From JACQXM01 sp964569425 (GTDB lineage: Bacteria > Planctomycetota > Phycisphaerae > UBA1845), in contig CAZMVD010000031.1 of assembly GCA_964569425.1 (NCBI GenBank), forward strand, positions 1-35,437: a stretch of 35,437 bases of DNA, in the 5' to 3' direction. Made by a program: the position numbers and the translations under genes. The notes beneath the pieces are model-generated. The model was given only the letters and a program-made list of their open reading frames with translations, was not told the DNA's origin and ran no database searches. Shown here in pieces: positions 6,751-16,306 of this stretch (positions within the stretch are counted from its first letter, which is position 1; the number at the start of each line of letters is the position of its first letter).

Positions 6751-8956
6751 TCATGTTTCTATAATCCCGGCGCCCGGCCGATCGGGCGCCGTGCACAACG
6801 GTCGCGAAGCGGTATAGAGCCCGGCGCCGACCAGGGCACAGCCGATCATGATCACGTGCATCGGCAAATGGGCAAAATCCGCACTTTCCTCTATCCCCAG
6901 CCATTCCGGCCAATGGACCTGCAGCGAGGTCAAAACGCCGATTCCGTTGTGGAGCAGGTGGACGATCATGCCCGGGAAAACGGAACCGGACCGCCGGAAC
7001 AAGTACGCCAGCAGCACGCCCATCGCCGCGGTCACGGCAAACTTGAAGAACACAAAATGAAACACGGCGAACACCGCCGCGGACACCAGAATGGCCGGCC
7101 AGGGTCTCAGTGAACGCATGAGCCCGGTCAACAGGAACCCGCGGAACATCAGTTCCTCGCAAACGGCCGGAACGACGGCGAGAATGAGGATGACATGCCA
7201 CCAGGGCATCCCTTCCAGTGTCTTGGCCATGGCTTCGGCGGTTTCGATGAGCGAAGCCGGCGGCGGCAAAATCATGGACTGGATCACGGTGATTTCGCGC
7301 GCCGGCACCCAGGCGGCGCCACCGATGAGCACGGCCGCCACCAGAAAGCGAAACGACGGCAGGCGCCATCCGAACGCCGTAGCCAGGTTCACCTTCCAGT
7401 AGGCCAGCACCGCCGCCGGAAGCGCGGCGAACAGCAGCGGCATGAGGGCGCCGGTGCGATACAGCAGGCGCCGGGCGTCCTCGCCNNNNNNNNNNCCGGC
7501 GTTCGCATTCACCGCCGTACAGCAATTGCCGGGCGTCCTCGCCCAGGGAGGGGGAGAATGAGGCCTGCACGAAGAACCACACCGGGAAGAGCAGCGCCGC
7601 CAACATCAGGCTCATGGAAATGCTGGGGGTGGATGAAGGACGAATCAGCTTGCGCGAAAACGACGCCTTCAACGATCCGGCGTCCGAAAACACCACCGAC
7701 TCCGTTCCGAAGATCCGGGCCGCCACGGCCACCGCGGCCGCGGCGTACAACGTGGTGGCAAAGAGCACCATGACCACCTGCCAGGCGGGCACAGCGACCC
7801 CCAGCAACAGATCCCGCGCCAGCAGCACCATGTTTCCGACCGGCATGACCAACATGATTCCATCCAGCCGGGTGGTGGGCAGGGCGGCGACGCCGCCGGG
7901 AATCAGCACGGCCAGGATCACCGGCGTCACATAGTTCTGCGCTTCCTTGAAAGTGCGTGCGTAGCTGCACACCGCGATCATGATTGCAGACATCAACACC
8001 GCAAAGGGAATCAACGACAACAGGATGAAGGCCATGGTCCCCAACGGCAGCCCCCCGCCGCTGGTGGCGATGAGAATGTCAAAGCCGCCGAAGTACACCG
8101 TCGCGGTGACGCTCGCGAGGTTGAGCGCAGCGCCCATGATGGCCACCGTGGTAACCACCAGGAACTTGCCCACGATCAGGTCAATCACCGGGACCGGACA
8201 GACCATCAGCGATTCCAGGGTGCCGCGTTCCCGCTCGCCGGCGGTGAGGTCAATGGCGGGATAGATGGCCCCTGTTATGGTCATCAGGATCAGGACCAGC
8301 GGAAGGATCTGTCCGAGAATCGACGAAGGGGCCGCGAGATTGACGGTGGTCAGCTTGAACGGACGATCAAACGCGTCGGGCAGGTGGAGTTGTTGCTTTC
8401 GTTGTTCGACCCAGTGGCGGCCAATGCGGCTGAGCAGCCCTCCGATCTCCCAGGCGATGTAGTTGCTGCGAACCTCCTCCTGATCGGACAGCAACTCCAA
8501 TTCATTGCGGCGGTCCATGGCGTTCACGACATTTTCGTTCGCAAACACCACGCCGGCGTGGATGGAACGCGCCTGAATGTGGCGTTCCAGCGCTTCGCGG
8601 GTCTCGACCGCCACCACGCGCACGCGTTCCGCCAGCGGGCGGCGCGCTTCGTCCGCGGCCGGTTCCGCAGCGGCGGCGGCGTCGTGGGCATCGTCTGGGT
8701 CGACGGGTGGCAATTCCGCGGACAGGGCCAGGAGTGCTTCGAGCACCTGCTTGTGCGCTTCACCCACCGTGCCGACGAGAAACTTTTCGTCGGCCATCGA
8801 CTCTGCCTGATAGCTCACCGCCTGAATCGAACCGAGCATCAGCAGCGGATAGAGCACGATGGGCACGACGATCATCGCAATGAGCGTGCGCCGATCGCGG
8901 AGAATATCGATGAGTTCCTTACCATAGATGGTGCGGATGCGGCGGTGGAAGCTCAT
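6751..8956 (-). CDS. ABC-2 type permease fused to a CPBP intramembrane protease, interrupted by an assembly gap
   Basis: The N-terminal half is a NatB-like ABC permease. It has a membrane segment near residues 22-42 (LIAMIVVPIVLYPLLML), a soluble domain of about 170 residues, then a bundle of further membrane helices beginning at ILGQILPLVLILMTITGAI. After the ten-N gap at 7486-7495 the frame resumes with a CPBP (CAAX-type) protease domain. It has the diagnostic EELMFRGF, the FHFVFF His motif and a final HLLHNGIG. As written the 10 N shift the frame. Removing them gives one in-frame protein of 731 residues. ABC permease/CPBP fusions are a known architecture, so a single gene is favoured. The start ATG overlaps the ATPase stop as ATGA, showing translational coupling. 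Natural substrate unknown; NatAB-like export is the family precedent. Confidence 0.82.
7486..7495. other. Ten-N assembly gap flanked by near-identical sequence
   Basis: The plus-strand bases just left of the gap (7460-7485, tacagc..ccgggcgtcctcgcc) nearly repeat those to its right (7523-7548). Both encode GEDAR(Q/R)LLY on the minus strand. The gap therefore sits between two copies of the same short stretch, suggesting a badly merged contig end or a short tandem duplication rather than missing sequence. Confidence 0.85.
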
Positions 8957-9729
8957 GGGACGATCGCCTCCACCTTCTCCTGGGCATGGATGACTTTCAG
9001 GAAGATGTTGCTCAGCCGTACCTCGCCGGTTTGCGCCCGAAGCGCGTCAATGTCGCCCTCGGCCACGATGCGCCCCTCGTGCAGCAGGCCGATGCCGTCG
9101 CACAGGTCCTCGGCCTCATCCAGATAATGGGTAGAGAGAATGATCGTTTTTCCCCGCTGGCGTTCGCGCCGTATGAACTCCAGAATCACGCGGTTGCTGA
9201 GCACGTCGAGCCCCAGCGTGGGCTCATCCATGATGAGGATCGGTGGGTCGCCGACCAGGGCGCGGGCGATGTTGACCCGCTGCCGTTGTCCGGTGGAGAG
9301 CGCCCCGCAGCGCAGGTCAGCGAAGCCGCCGATGCCGAACCAGTCGATCAACTCGTCGGCGCGGCGGCGCGCCTGAATGGGGTCCAGCCGATGAAGCTGC
9401 GCAAAGTAGATCAGCAGTTCGCGTCCCGTCAGCCGCTGGTAGAGCCCGGTGTTCGCGGTCAGGAACCCGATCACCCGTTTGGCGGTATTCGGCTCGGCGG
9501 CGACGTCGTGTCCGGCGAGCACGGCCGTGCCGCTGGTCGGCGCCATCAGCCCGCTCAGCAACCGCAGTGACGTGGTCTTGCCGGCGCCGTTGGGTCCGAG
9601 CAATCCGTAGATTCGTCCGGCGCCGACCCGAAAGCTGAGTCCGTCGACGGCGCGCTTCTCATCCCCGCGCGGGGTGGGAAAGACTTTGACGAGATTGTCG
9701 GCCACGACCATGTCCATCTCGCCGGTCAT
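8953..9729 (-). CDS. ABC transporter ATP-binding protein, NatA-like
   Basis: Cytoplasmic ATPase that should power the adjacent permease, 258 residues. Motifs in order are Walker A GPNGAGKT (about residues 45-52), signature LSTGQRQRV, Walker B ILIMDEP and the H-loop STHYLDEAE. The stop overlaps the permease ATG as ATGA, the usual layout of a two-gene ABC-2 exporter. The open frame extends to 9849, but homology to ABC domains begins around VVADNLVKVFP. ATG codons at 9729, 9717 and 9711 are all possible starts; GGAGGG lies 15 bases before 9729, so the start is uncertain. Confidence 0.93.
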   Translation of the reverse strand: MTGEMDMVVADNLVKVFPTPRGDEKRAVDGLSFRVGAGRIYGLLGPNGAGKTTSLRLLSGLMAPTSGTAVLAGHDVAAEPNTAKRVIGFLTANTGLYQRLTGRELLIYFAQLHRLDPIQARRRADELIDWFGIGGFADLRCGALSTGQRQRVNIARALVGDPPILIMDEPTLGLDVLSNRVILEFIRRERQRGKTIILSTHYLDEAEDLCDGIGLLHEGRIVAEGDIDALRAQTGEVRLSNIFLKVIHAQEKVEAIVP

Positions 9730-10016
9730 TGTATCGGCGGTGAGCCCTCCGGCCACGCGGGATTCGGGAGTACCGTTAAAGGTTTGATCCTCGCGGGCGA
9801 TGCGGCAGACGCCCAAAGGGCGGCCATTCGGTTGCACCGGCCGGCTCAATGGCCGGGGCGGCGCGGGCGTGGCATCACTATGAACCTTGCGTTAGTATGC
9901 GCTGCGCTTCCGTGGGAGCGCTGCGCGGCGTTTTGCGTGCAGTAGAATTCAAGACGACAGGTTCAAGCCCGGCAGGGGCGCGAACCGCTGAACCCGTTAG
10001 TCAGCAGGAGCCATGC
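9730..10016. other. Divergent intergenic region between the ABC operon and the EF-G paralogue
   Basis: No gene seen. It contains GCGCTGCGC twice around 9899-9935 and a plus-strand TAGAAT (-10-like, 5/6) near 9948 with a poor -35. Both divergent transcription units probably start here, but I cannot place the promoters firmly. Confidence 0.4.
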
Positions 10017-12038
10017 ATGGCCGTATACCAACCGGATCAGTATCGCAACATCGTGCTTGTGGGTCACACCGGAGCGGGCAAGACCTCGCTTGCCGAAGCA
10101 CTGCTGTTCAAGGCGGGGGCGACCAACCGGCTGGGCAGCGTGCCGGAGGGCACGTCGATCCTCGACGCCTCTGAGGAAGAGCGCGAGAAGAAGAGCACGT
10201 TTGAGTCGGCCATTGCCTACTTCGCGCACAAGGGTTGCCACGTCAACCTGCTCGACACGCCCGGCGTTTCGGCGTTCTGCGGCCAGTCCATTGCGGCGCT
10301 GGCGGCGGCGGAGTGCGCGGTCGTGGTGGTTTCGGCTTCGGCCGGCATTCAGGTGAACACGCGCAAGATGTACGAACGCGCCCGCGCCTACGGGTTGGGC
10401 GTGTGGTTTGTGCTCAATCATATCGATGCCGCGAACGTGGATCTGCCGGCACAGGTAGCCGCGATCCAGGAGGCGTTCGGTCCGCAGTGCGTACCGCTCA
10501 ACCTGCCCGCCGGCAACGGCAAGTCCGTGGTGGATTGCTTTGCCAACGAGTCGGGGGCGGTCGATTTTTCCGATGCGGGCGAAGCGCACACCGCGATCAT
10601 CGAGGCCATTGTCGGCGCCGACGACGCCATGATGGAAAAATACCTGGGGGGCGAACTTTCCACGGAAGAGGCCAAGAGCGCCGCCGCGCAGGCGGTCGCG
10701 TCCGGCGCCTTCATGCCCATCCTGTTTACCAACTCCTGCGGCGACGTGGGCATCGCCGAGTTTCTCGACGCGTTGATTCCCTTGTGCCCCAGCCCGGTCT
10801 CGGGCAAGCGCCGCATGCTGGTGGAGGGCGATAGTCGAACCGAGATCGAGCCTTCCGCTTCGGGGCCGTTTCTGGGGCAGGTCATTCGCATCAGCACCGA
10901 CGCGCGCAGCCACATCAAGTACCTGGCGGTGCGCGTGTATTCCGGGAAGCTCACCTCCGACATGACGGTCAAGAGCGAGTCCGAACCGAAGGGCACGCGT
11001 CCCGGGCAGATCATGCGTTTCCTGGGACAGGACCACAAAGAACTGGAATCCGGCGTCGCGGGCGACATCATCGGTCTGGCCAAGCTCGATTTCGACATCG
11101 GAGAAACGCTCTACGTCGCCAAAGGGGGCACGGTGGAGATGCCGGCGTTCCCCAACCCCATGTTCTCATTGGCGCTCGAGTCGAAGTCCCGCGGCGACGA
11201 GGACAAGATCGGCGGCGCGCTCAAGCGTTTTGCCGAGGAAGACCCCTGTTTTGTGACAGAGCGCGGCACCGGCGGTGAGCTGGTCGTCCGCGGCATGGCC
11301 GAGACTCAGCTCCGCACGTACCTCAACCGCATGGCCAAACAGTACAAACTGGACGTGGTGACCAAGCCGCCGCGCATTCCGTATCGCGAGACCATCCTCG
11401 GTTCGGCCATGGACGTGGAATACACGCACAAGAAGCAGTCGGGCGGCGCCGGACAGTATGGCAAGGTGGTGATCAACCTGGTTCCGGCGGAACGCGGGGC
11501 GGGCTATGAGTTCGTGGACAAGATTTTCGGCGGCGCCATCGACCAGGCGTACCGTCCCAGTGTGGACAAGGGCGTCCGCGCCACGATGGCCGAGGGCGTG
11601 CTCGCCGGTTATCCGGTCGTCGACGTCAAGGTCGAGTTGACCGACGGCAAGACCCACCCGGTGGATTCCAAGGATATCGCCTTCCAGATTGCCGGACGCG
11701 GCGCCTTCAAAGAGGCATTCATGAAGGCCAAACCCGCGTTGCTCGAGCCGATCGTCACCATCGAGGTCACCTGCCCCGCGGACAACGTGGGCGACATTCA
11801 GGGCGATCTGGCCTCGCGCCGCGGCCGACCGCAGGGGCAGGATATGATTCCCGGCAACATGGCGGTGATCAAGGCGATTGTGCCATTGGCGGAAGTGGCC
11901 GATTACAACTCGCGGCTGTCCAGTATTACCGGCGGGCAGGGCAGCTACGCCATGGAGTTTTCCCACTACGAGGTCGTCCCCGGTAACGTGCAGCAGCAGA
12001 TAGTCGACGCTGCGAAGAAGCACAAAGAGGCGGAATGA
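10017..12038 (+). CDS. Elongation factor G-like translational GTPase (paralogue)
   Basis: 673-residue EF-G family protein: GTPase domain, domain II, then domains III-V (IPYRETI, GQYGKVVI, GYPVVDVKVELTDG, RRGRPQGQDMIPG). G1 is intact (GHTGAGKT, residues 16-23). The switch II motif reads DTPGV (80-84) instead of DTPGH, and G4 reads NHID (134-137) instead of NKxD. Domain V reads ASRRGRPQGQ where canonical EF-G has xxRRG. Loss of the switch II His is also known in FusA2-type paralogues (DTPGY), so this is probably an accessory EF-G rather than the housekeeping one. The ATG at 10017 has AGGAG seven bases upstream; the frame opens earlier at 9849 but homology starts at YRNIVLVGHTG. Confidence 0.88.
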   Translation: MAVYQPDQYRNIVLVGHTGAGKTSLAEALLFKAGATNRLGSVPEGTSILDASEEEREKKSTFESAIAYFAHKGCHVNLLDTPGVSAFCGQSIAALAAAECAVVVVSASAGIQVNTRKMYERARAYGLGVWFVLNHIDAANVDLPAQVAAIQEAFGPQCVPLNLPAGNGKSVVDCFANESGAVDFSDAGEAHTAIIEAIVGADDAMMEKYLGGELSTEEAKSAAAQAVASGAFMPILFTNSCGDVGIAEFLDALIPLCPSPVSGKRRMLVEGDSRTEIEPSASGPFLGQVIRISTDARSHIKYLAVRVYSGKLTSDMTVKSESEPKGTRPGQIMRFLGQDHKELESGVAGDIIGLAKLDFDIGETLYVAKGGTVEMPAFPNPMFSLALESKSRGDEDKIGGALKRFAEEDPCFVTERGTGGELVVRGMAETQLRTYLNRMAKQYKLDVVTKPPRIPYRETILGSAMDVEYTHKKQSGGAGQYGKVVINLVPAERGAGYEFVDKIFGGAIDQAYRPSVDKGVRATMAEGVLAGYPVVDVKVELTDGKTHPVDSKDIAFQIAGRGAFKEAFMKAKPALLEPIVTIEVTCPADNVGDIQGDLASRRGRPQGQDMIPGNMAVIKAIVPLAEVADYNSRLSSITGGQGSYAMEFSHYEVVPGNVQQQIVDAAKKHKEAE

Positions 12039-12238
12039 TCGGACCGCCTGTGGCGCGCTCCAGTAGCGGTCGCGCTCGGTCGATATGCTCCGTGAACCGC
12101 CGCGTCGCTGGAGTCGCACGGGTCGTCGCATCCTCGGTTTGCGGCTCGTGGGGCATGGAAGTTCGCCGAAGTGTTTTCCGGCGCTCAGGCCGGCGCGGAG
12201 TTTCGGATCGGCGCCCTGTGAAGATCACTGTCGTGGAA

Positions 12239-12664
12239 ATGAACGCGCGAAAAACACTGGCCGTCGGCGACGTCGGCACGTTCACCAAGACCATCACCGA
12301 ACAGGATGTCTTCGGATTCGCCGATGCGTCGGGCGATTTCAACCCGCTGCACATCGATGAAGAATATGCCCGGCGCACCCAGTTCGGTCGCCGGGTGGCG
12401 CACGGCATTCTCACGGCGGGGATCATCTCCTCGGTGCTCGGCGGTGAGATTCCCGGGCTGGGCACTATTTTCGTCGAGTTGCATATTCGATTCATGAAGC
12501 CGGTGTACCTCGGCGATACGGTCACGGCGAAGGCCACGGTCATCGAGACCATCAATCCCAAGCGCATTCGCCTGATGGTCGCATGCACCAATCAACACGG
12601 CGACGACGTGGCCATCGGCAACACCGTCGTCATTCCGCCCAAAGAAACGCGCATCCTGGTTTGA
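12239..12664 (+). CDS. MaoC-like hot-dog dehydratase, (R)-specific enoyl-CoA hydratase type
   Basis: 141-residue single hot-dog domain. The motif FADASGDFNPLHIDEEYA carries the catalytic Asp and His of MaoC/PhaJ hydratases, and FGRRVAHGIL is the second family signature. Members hydrate trans-2-enoyl-CoA to (R)-3-hydroxyacyl-CoA, linking beta-oxidation and acyl synthesis; the substrate here cannot be read from sequence. The frame is open from 12035, overlapping the EF-G stop, but homology starts near MNARKTLAVGDVG. The start at 12239 lacks a clear ribosome-binding site, and a GTG at 12221 is an alternative. The 200 bases before it hold nothing recognisable. CCCC-GTC-GGGG lies just after the stop. 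Confidence 0.85.
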   Translation: MNARKTLAVGDVGTFTKTITEQDVFGFADASGDFNPLHIDEEYARRTQFGRRVAHGILTAGIISSVLGGEIPGLGTIFVELHIRFMKPVYLGDTVTAKATVIETINPKRIRLMVACTNQHGDDVAIGNTVVIPPKETRILV

Positions 12665-12898
12665 TTCGCCGCTGCGTGCCCCGTCGGGGTGTGCAGCGCC
12701 GCTTGGTGACATCAGAAACCGTCCAAGGTTCCGACGGCTTCTCCGGGCGGTCCTGCGTTCCGACCTTGCGAGCCCCCCTGCCGGCTGATCAACCATCCCG
12801 GTGAACCTGCCCCTTTTTCAGGTTGACGAATCGCGGCGGTCCCACGATCCTCCCTTTCACGGTCGGGCCGATGGCAAATTCATGCGAGGAGGACAAAG

Positions 12899-15030
12899 AT
12901 GACACAAGGTTTGGACTTCCGGCGCGGACGATCCGCCCTGGGGCTGGTTATCTGGCTGGCGGCGGCGGGGGCGTGGCACAAGCCGGCGGCGACCTTGGCC
13001 GCGGGAGATACGTTTACCCCGCATCACGTGGCGCGGCTGCGCAGCGTGACTGCCGCCCGAATTTCGCCCGACGGAGCGCATGTCGCCTATGTGCTCTCTG
13101 TGCCACGAAGTCCGGGTGAGGATGACGACGGTCCGGCGTGGGCGGAATTGCACGTCGTGGATCGTCAGGGCGTTTCCCGCCCGTTTATCACCGGGGAAAT
13201 CAACGTCAGCGGCATCGACTGGACCGCAGACGGCAGCGCGATTTCCTTTCTCGCCAAGCGCGGCAAAGACAAGCATCGCTCGTTGTACGCCATTCCCCTC
13301 GATGGAGGCGAGGCACGCAAGCTGCGCGATCACGACACGGATATCGGTGACTACTCGTGGAGCCGGGACGGCGAGCGCGTGGCGTTCCTCGCCAAGGAAA
13401 AGGAGTCCAAGCAGCGCAAGAAGCAGGAAGAAAAGGGATTCAAGCAGATTGTCTATGAAGAAGAGTTGCGCCCGACCGGCGTATGGATCGCATCGGCGTC
13501 CGACGGCTCGGCCAAGGCGCAGATGATGGAACTGGTCGGTTCGGCCTCGGCGGTCCGCTGGAGCACGATTGGGAATCGAATCGCCGTCGCACTGGCGCCC
13601 ACGCCGCTCATCGACGATGAGTACATNNNNNNNNNNACATGAGAAGGAAGATGTGCGTCTATGACGTGGACTCCGGCGCGCTGGTTTCCAGCTTTCCGAA
13701 CCCCGGCAAGCTTGGCCCGTTCACCTGGGGTCCGGACGGCGAGCATCTGGCGGTCATTTCAGCGGAGGACATTCACGATCCTTCCGCCGGTCGATTGATG
13801 GTGGCCGGCGTTGCCGATGGGGTGCTGCGCGACGTGTTGCCCGGGTACGAGGGCCAGGTCGCATCCACCTGGTGGCAGGATGCTGAAACGATCATGTACC
13901 TCGGCGACGAAGGCGTGTGGACCACCCTTGGCGAAGTCGGCCGCACGGGTAGTGGCCGCAAGACGCACATTCCCACCGGCCGCGGCGTGTACAGTCGCAT
14001 GTCGTTGTCGCGTGACGGAAAATGCGCTGCGATGGTTTCCTCGTCACCGACCCACCCACCGGAAGTGTACTACCTGTGCCACGGCGATGCCGGAGCGCGG
14101 CGCCTGACCGACAGCAATCCGTGGCTCTCGGCGCTGCGCTTCGCGAAGCAGGAAGTCGTGTCGCACACGGCGCGCGACGGGCTGAGGCTGGAGGGGATCC
14201 TGATTCGCCCGCTCAATGAAGTCGCCGGACAGCGTTATCCGTTGATTCTTTGCGTGCACGGCGGACCGGAATCGCACGACCGCAACGAATGGCTGACCAG
14301 CTACGGCGACCCGGGACAGGTCGGCGCGGCGCAGGGGTTCGCGGTGTTCTATCCCAATTACCGCGGAAGCACCGGGCGGGGCGTGGCCTTCTCCAAACTG
14401 GGGCAGGCCGACTACGCCGGCAAGGAGTTTGACGACCTGGTCGACGCGGTCGATCACCTGGTCTCCATCGGGCTGGTGGACAAGGAGCGCGTGGGCATCA
14501 CCGGTGGGTCGTACGGCGGCTACGCCACGGCGTGGTGCAGCACCTATTACTCGGAGCGGTTTGCCGCGGGCGTCATGTTCGTGGGCGTCAGTAACCTCAT
14601 TTCCAAGTACGGCACCACCGACATCCCCCAAGAAATGCACCTGGTTCACGCGCGCAAGAAGCTCTGGGAGGACTGGAACTTCTTTCTCGAACGCAGTCCG
14701 ATCTACCACCTCCAGAAAGCGAAAACGCCGCTGTTGATCATGCACGGCAAGGACGATCCGCGGGTGGATGTGGGCCAGTCGCTGGAACTGTATCGCCACC
14801 TCAAGCTGCTGGGCGAAACACCCGTGCGCCTGGTGCTGTACCCCGGAGAGGGCCATGGCAATCGCAAGGCCGCGGCGCGGCTCGATTACAACCTGCGCAT
14901 GATGCGCTGGTTCTCCCATTACCTTCAGGGGCCGGGCGGCGCGCCGCCGGAAACGGAGATTGATTACGGTCTCGATAGTGACAAGAAGGAGTCAGTGGAG
15001 GATCAGGCCGCATCGGCAGAGCAGCCCTGA
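12899..15030 (+). CDS. S9 family peptidase (prolyl oligopeptidase type), interrupted by an assembly gap
   Basis: Secreted or periplasmic serine peptidase. A signal peptide (LGLVIWLAAAGAWHKPAATLAAG) precedes a WD-like beta-propeller of about 400 residues with repeated SPDG/TADG/SRDG phrases, then an alpha/beta-hydrolase domain. The catalytic triad is visible: Ser in GGSYGGY (about 533), Asp in HGKDDPRV (about 615) and His in GEGHGN (about 648), numbered after repair. The ten N at 13627-13636 separate TACAT from ACATGAG. Collapsing the shared ACAT restores a continuous frame (DDEYMRRKMCVYDV) and a 705-residue protein of normal family length. GAGGAGG lies six bases before the ATG. The 234-base upstream space holds a hairpin AACCTG-9-CAGGTT at 12804-12824 with five T in the loop. 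Confidence 0.93.
13627..13636. other. Ten-N gap that is probably a 4-base overlap
   Basis: Left flank ends TACAT, right flank begins ACATGAG. Removing the N and one ACAT keeps the peptidase in frame, so no sequence appears to be missing. Confidence 0.85.
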
Positions 15031-15049
15031 GCCGCGCAGCGGTGGATGG

Positions 15050-15601
15050 TTACGCGCCGGGCGGCAGCGCCACCCACTTGCGGTGCATGCGCAGGACGGA
15101 TTCGTCCACGTCCAACGCGGGCAGTTCCCGCGGCGTGACCCAGGCCAGATCGTGCGACTCGTCGCTCACGCGGAAGCGCTCGTCGCCCGTTACGCGGAAG
15201 AGAAAGCGGACGTCGTAGTGCAGGTGCGCCGGCTCGCTGCCGCGCGCCGGGATTTTGTGCACGTCCACGTCGAAGATGTCCTCTGACACCGGCCTTATGG
15301 CGACCAATCCGGATTCCTCATGTGCTTCGCGCAGGGCCACGCGAAGAACGTGCGCGTCGCCATCGGCGTGCCCCCCAAGCTGAAGCCATTTGTTCAGCTT
15401 GCGGTGGTGCGAAAGCAACGCGCGGGATCCGTCCGCGCTGAGGACCCACGCCGAACCGGTGACATGCCCGATGGACAACGATCGCTCAAAGCAATCAGGG
15501 TGCCGGCGCACAAATGCGATCATCTGTTCCCGGCTCGCCTGTTCGTGCGGCTCCGACGGTCGATAACTTGCCAGCTTGTCCAGTAGGTCCCGGCGGTGCA
15601 C
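15050..15601 (-). CDS. NUDIX hydrolase
   Basis: 183-residue NUDIX family pyrophosphohydrolase. The Nudix box runs from WLQLGGHADGD to REAHEESGL, carrying the RE-x-x-EE core that binds the divalent metal. The first Glu of the canonical Gx5E is Ala here, as I believe is common in the subfamily with LGGHADGD. An N-terminal helical extension of about 45 residues precedes the fold. The substrate cannot be assigned. The start is a GTG at 15601 with AGGA nine bases upstream. It converges with the S9 peptidase (19 bases between stops) and diverges from the DinB-like gene, sharing a 146-base intergenic region. Confidence 0.92.
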   Translation of the reverse strand: MHRRDLLDKLASYRPSEPHEQASREQMIAFVRRHPDCFERSLSIGHVTGSAWVLSADGSRALLSHHRKLNKWLQLGGHADGDAHVLRVALREAHEESGLVAIRPVSEDIFDVDVHKIPARGSEPAHLHYDVRFLFRVTGDERFRVSDESHDLAWVTPRELPALDVDESVLRMHRKWVALPPGA

Positions 15602-15747
15602 GGCATTCGTTCCTGGTGATCCCTGCTCCCCGTGAGCGCCCCGACCAGTCGCGACTAACGGACGGAGCCGGTACGCTACCTCATACCACAGTCCGGTGCG
15701 GCGGCAAACCGCATGATACGCCGGGTGGAACGGAAAGGGAGCCGACT

Positions 15748-16263
15748 ATGCCGCGCTGGCCCTGGATCGAACGCACCTTTCAGTTCGATTTCCCACCGGG
15801 CAAACTCCCGGACCTGCTTGAACGCCTTCGCGGTACCCCGGCGCGGCTGGAGGAGCGCGTCGCGGGCCTGGCGGCCGACGTGCTGACCCGGCGCGACGGA
15901 GCCTCCTGGTCCATCCAGGAAAACGTCGGCCACCTGCTCGACCTGGGCTATCTGCCCATGCAGCGGATCACCGAGATATTGTGCGGCCAGGCGGTGCTGG
16001 TCGCGGCGGACATGTCCAACCGCCGCACCCACGAGGCTGACCACAACGCGCGCCCCATCGCTGAATTGCTGGCCGCCTTTCGCGCCGAACGCCGAAGACT
16101 GGTAGACCGCTTCGAATCGATTCCGGAGGCGGACTGGTCGCGTGCCGCGCTGCACCCGCGGCTGAAGCGCTCGATGCGGATCGTGGACATTGCCTGCTTC
16201 GACAGTGAACACGACGACTATCATCTGGCACGGATCGGGGAGTTGATTCGTCGGTTTGCGTAG
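15748..16263 (+). CDS. DinB-like (YfiT/DinB superfamily) protein
   Basis: 171-residue all-helical protein of the DinB/YfiT type, putative metal-dependent enzymes often linked to thiol (bacillithiol or similar) transfer. Likely metal-site His residues are in SIQENVGHLLDLG and in the pair HDDYH near the C-terminus (FDSEHDDYHLARIGEL). The ATG at 15748 has GGGAG six bases upstream and begins MPRWPWIERTFQFDF, the conserved start for this group. The longer frame from 15514 crosses the divergent promoter region and overlaps the NUDIX gene, so it was rejected. The biochemical role in this organism is unknown. Confidence 0.85.
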   Translation: MPRWPWIERTFQFDFPPGKLPDLLERLRGTPARLEERVAGLAADVLTRRDGASWSIQENVGHLLDLGYLPMQRITEILCGQAVLVAADMSNRRTHEADHNARPIAELLAAFRAERRRLVDRFESIPEADWSRAALHPRLKRSMRIVDIACFDSEHDDYHLARIGELIRRFA

Positions 16264-16306
16264 TCACCACTTGCACGCGGGCGCAAAGGCGGCACCATTT
16301 CGTTCC

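Noticed and set aside
6089..8956. Single 955-codon protein joining permease and lipoprotein
   Set aside because: It exists only because ten N shift the frame; the CPBP protease motifs lie in another frame after the gap.
15647..15656. Palindrome AGTCGCGACT between the NUDIX and DinB genes
   Set aside because: Ten bases only, no second copy and no promoter element next to it; likely chance in GC-rich sequence.
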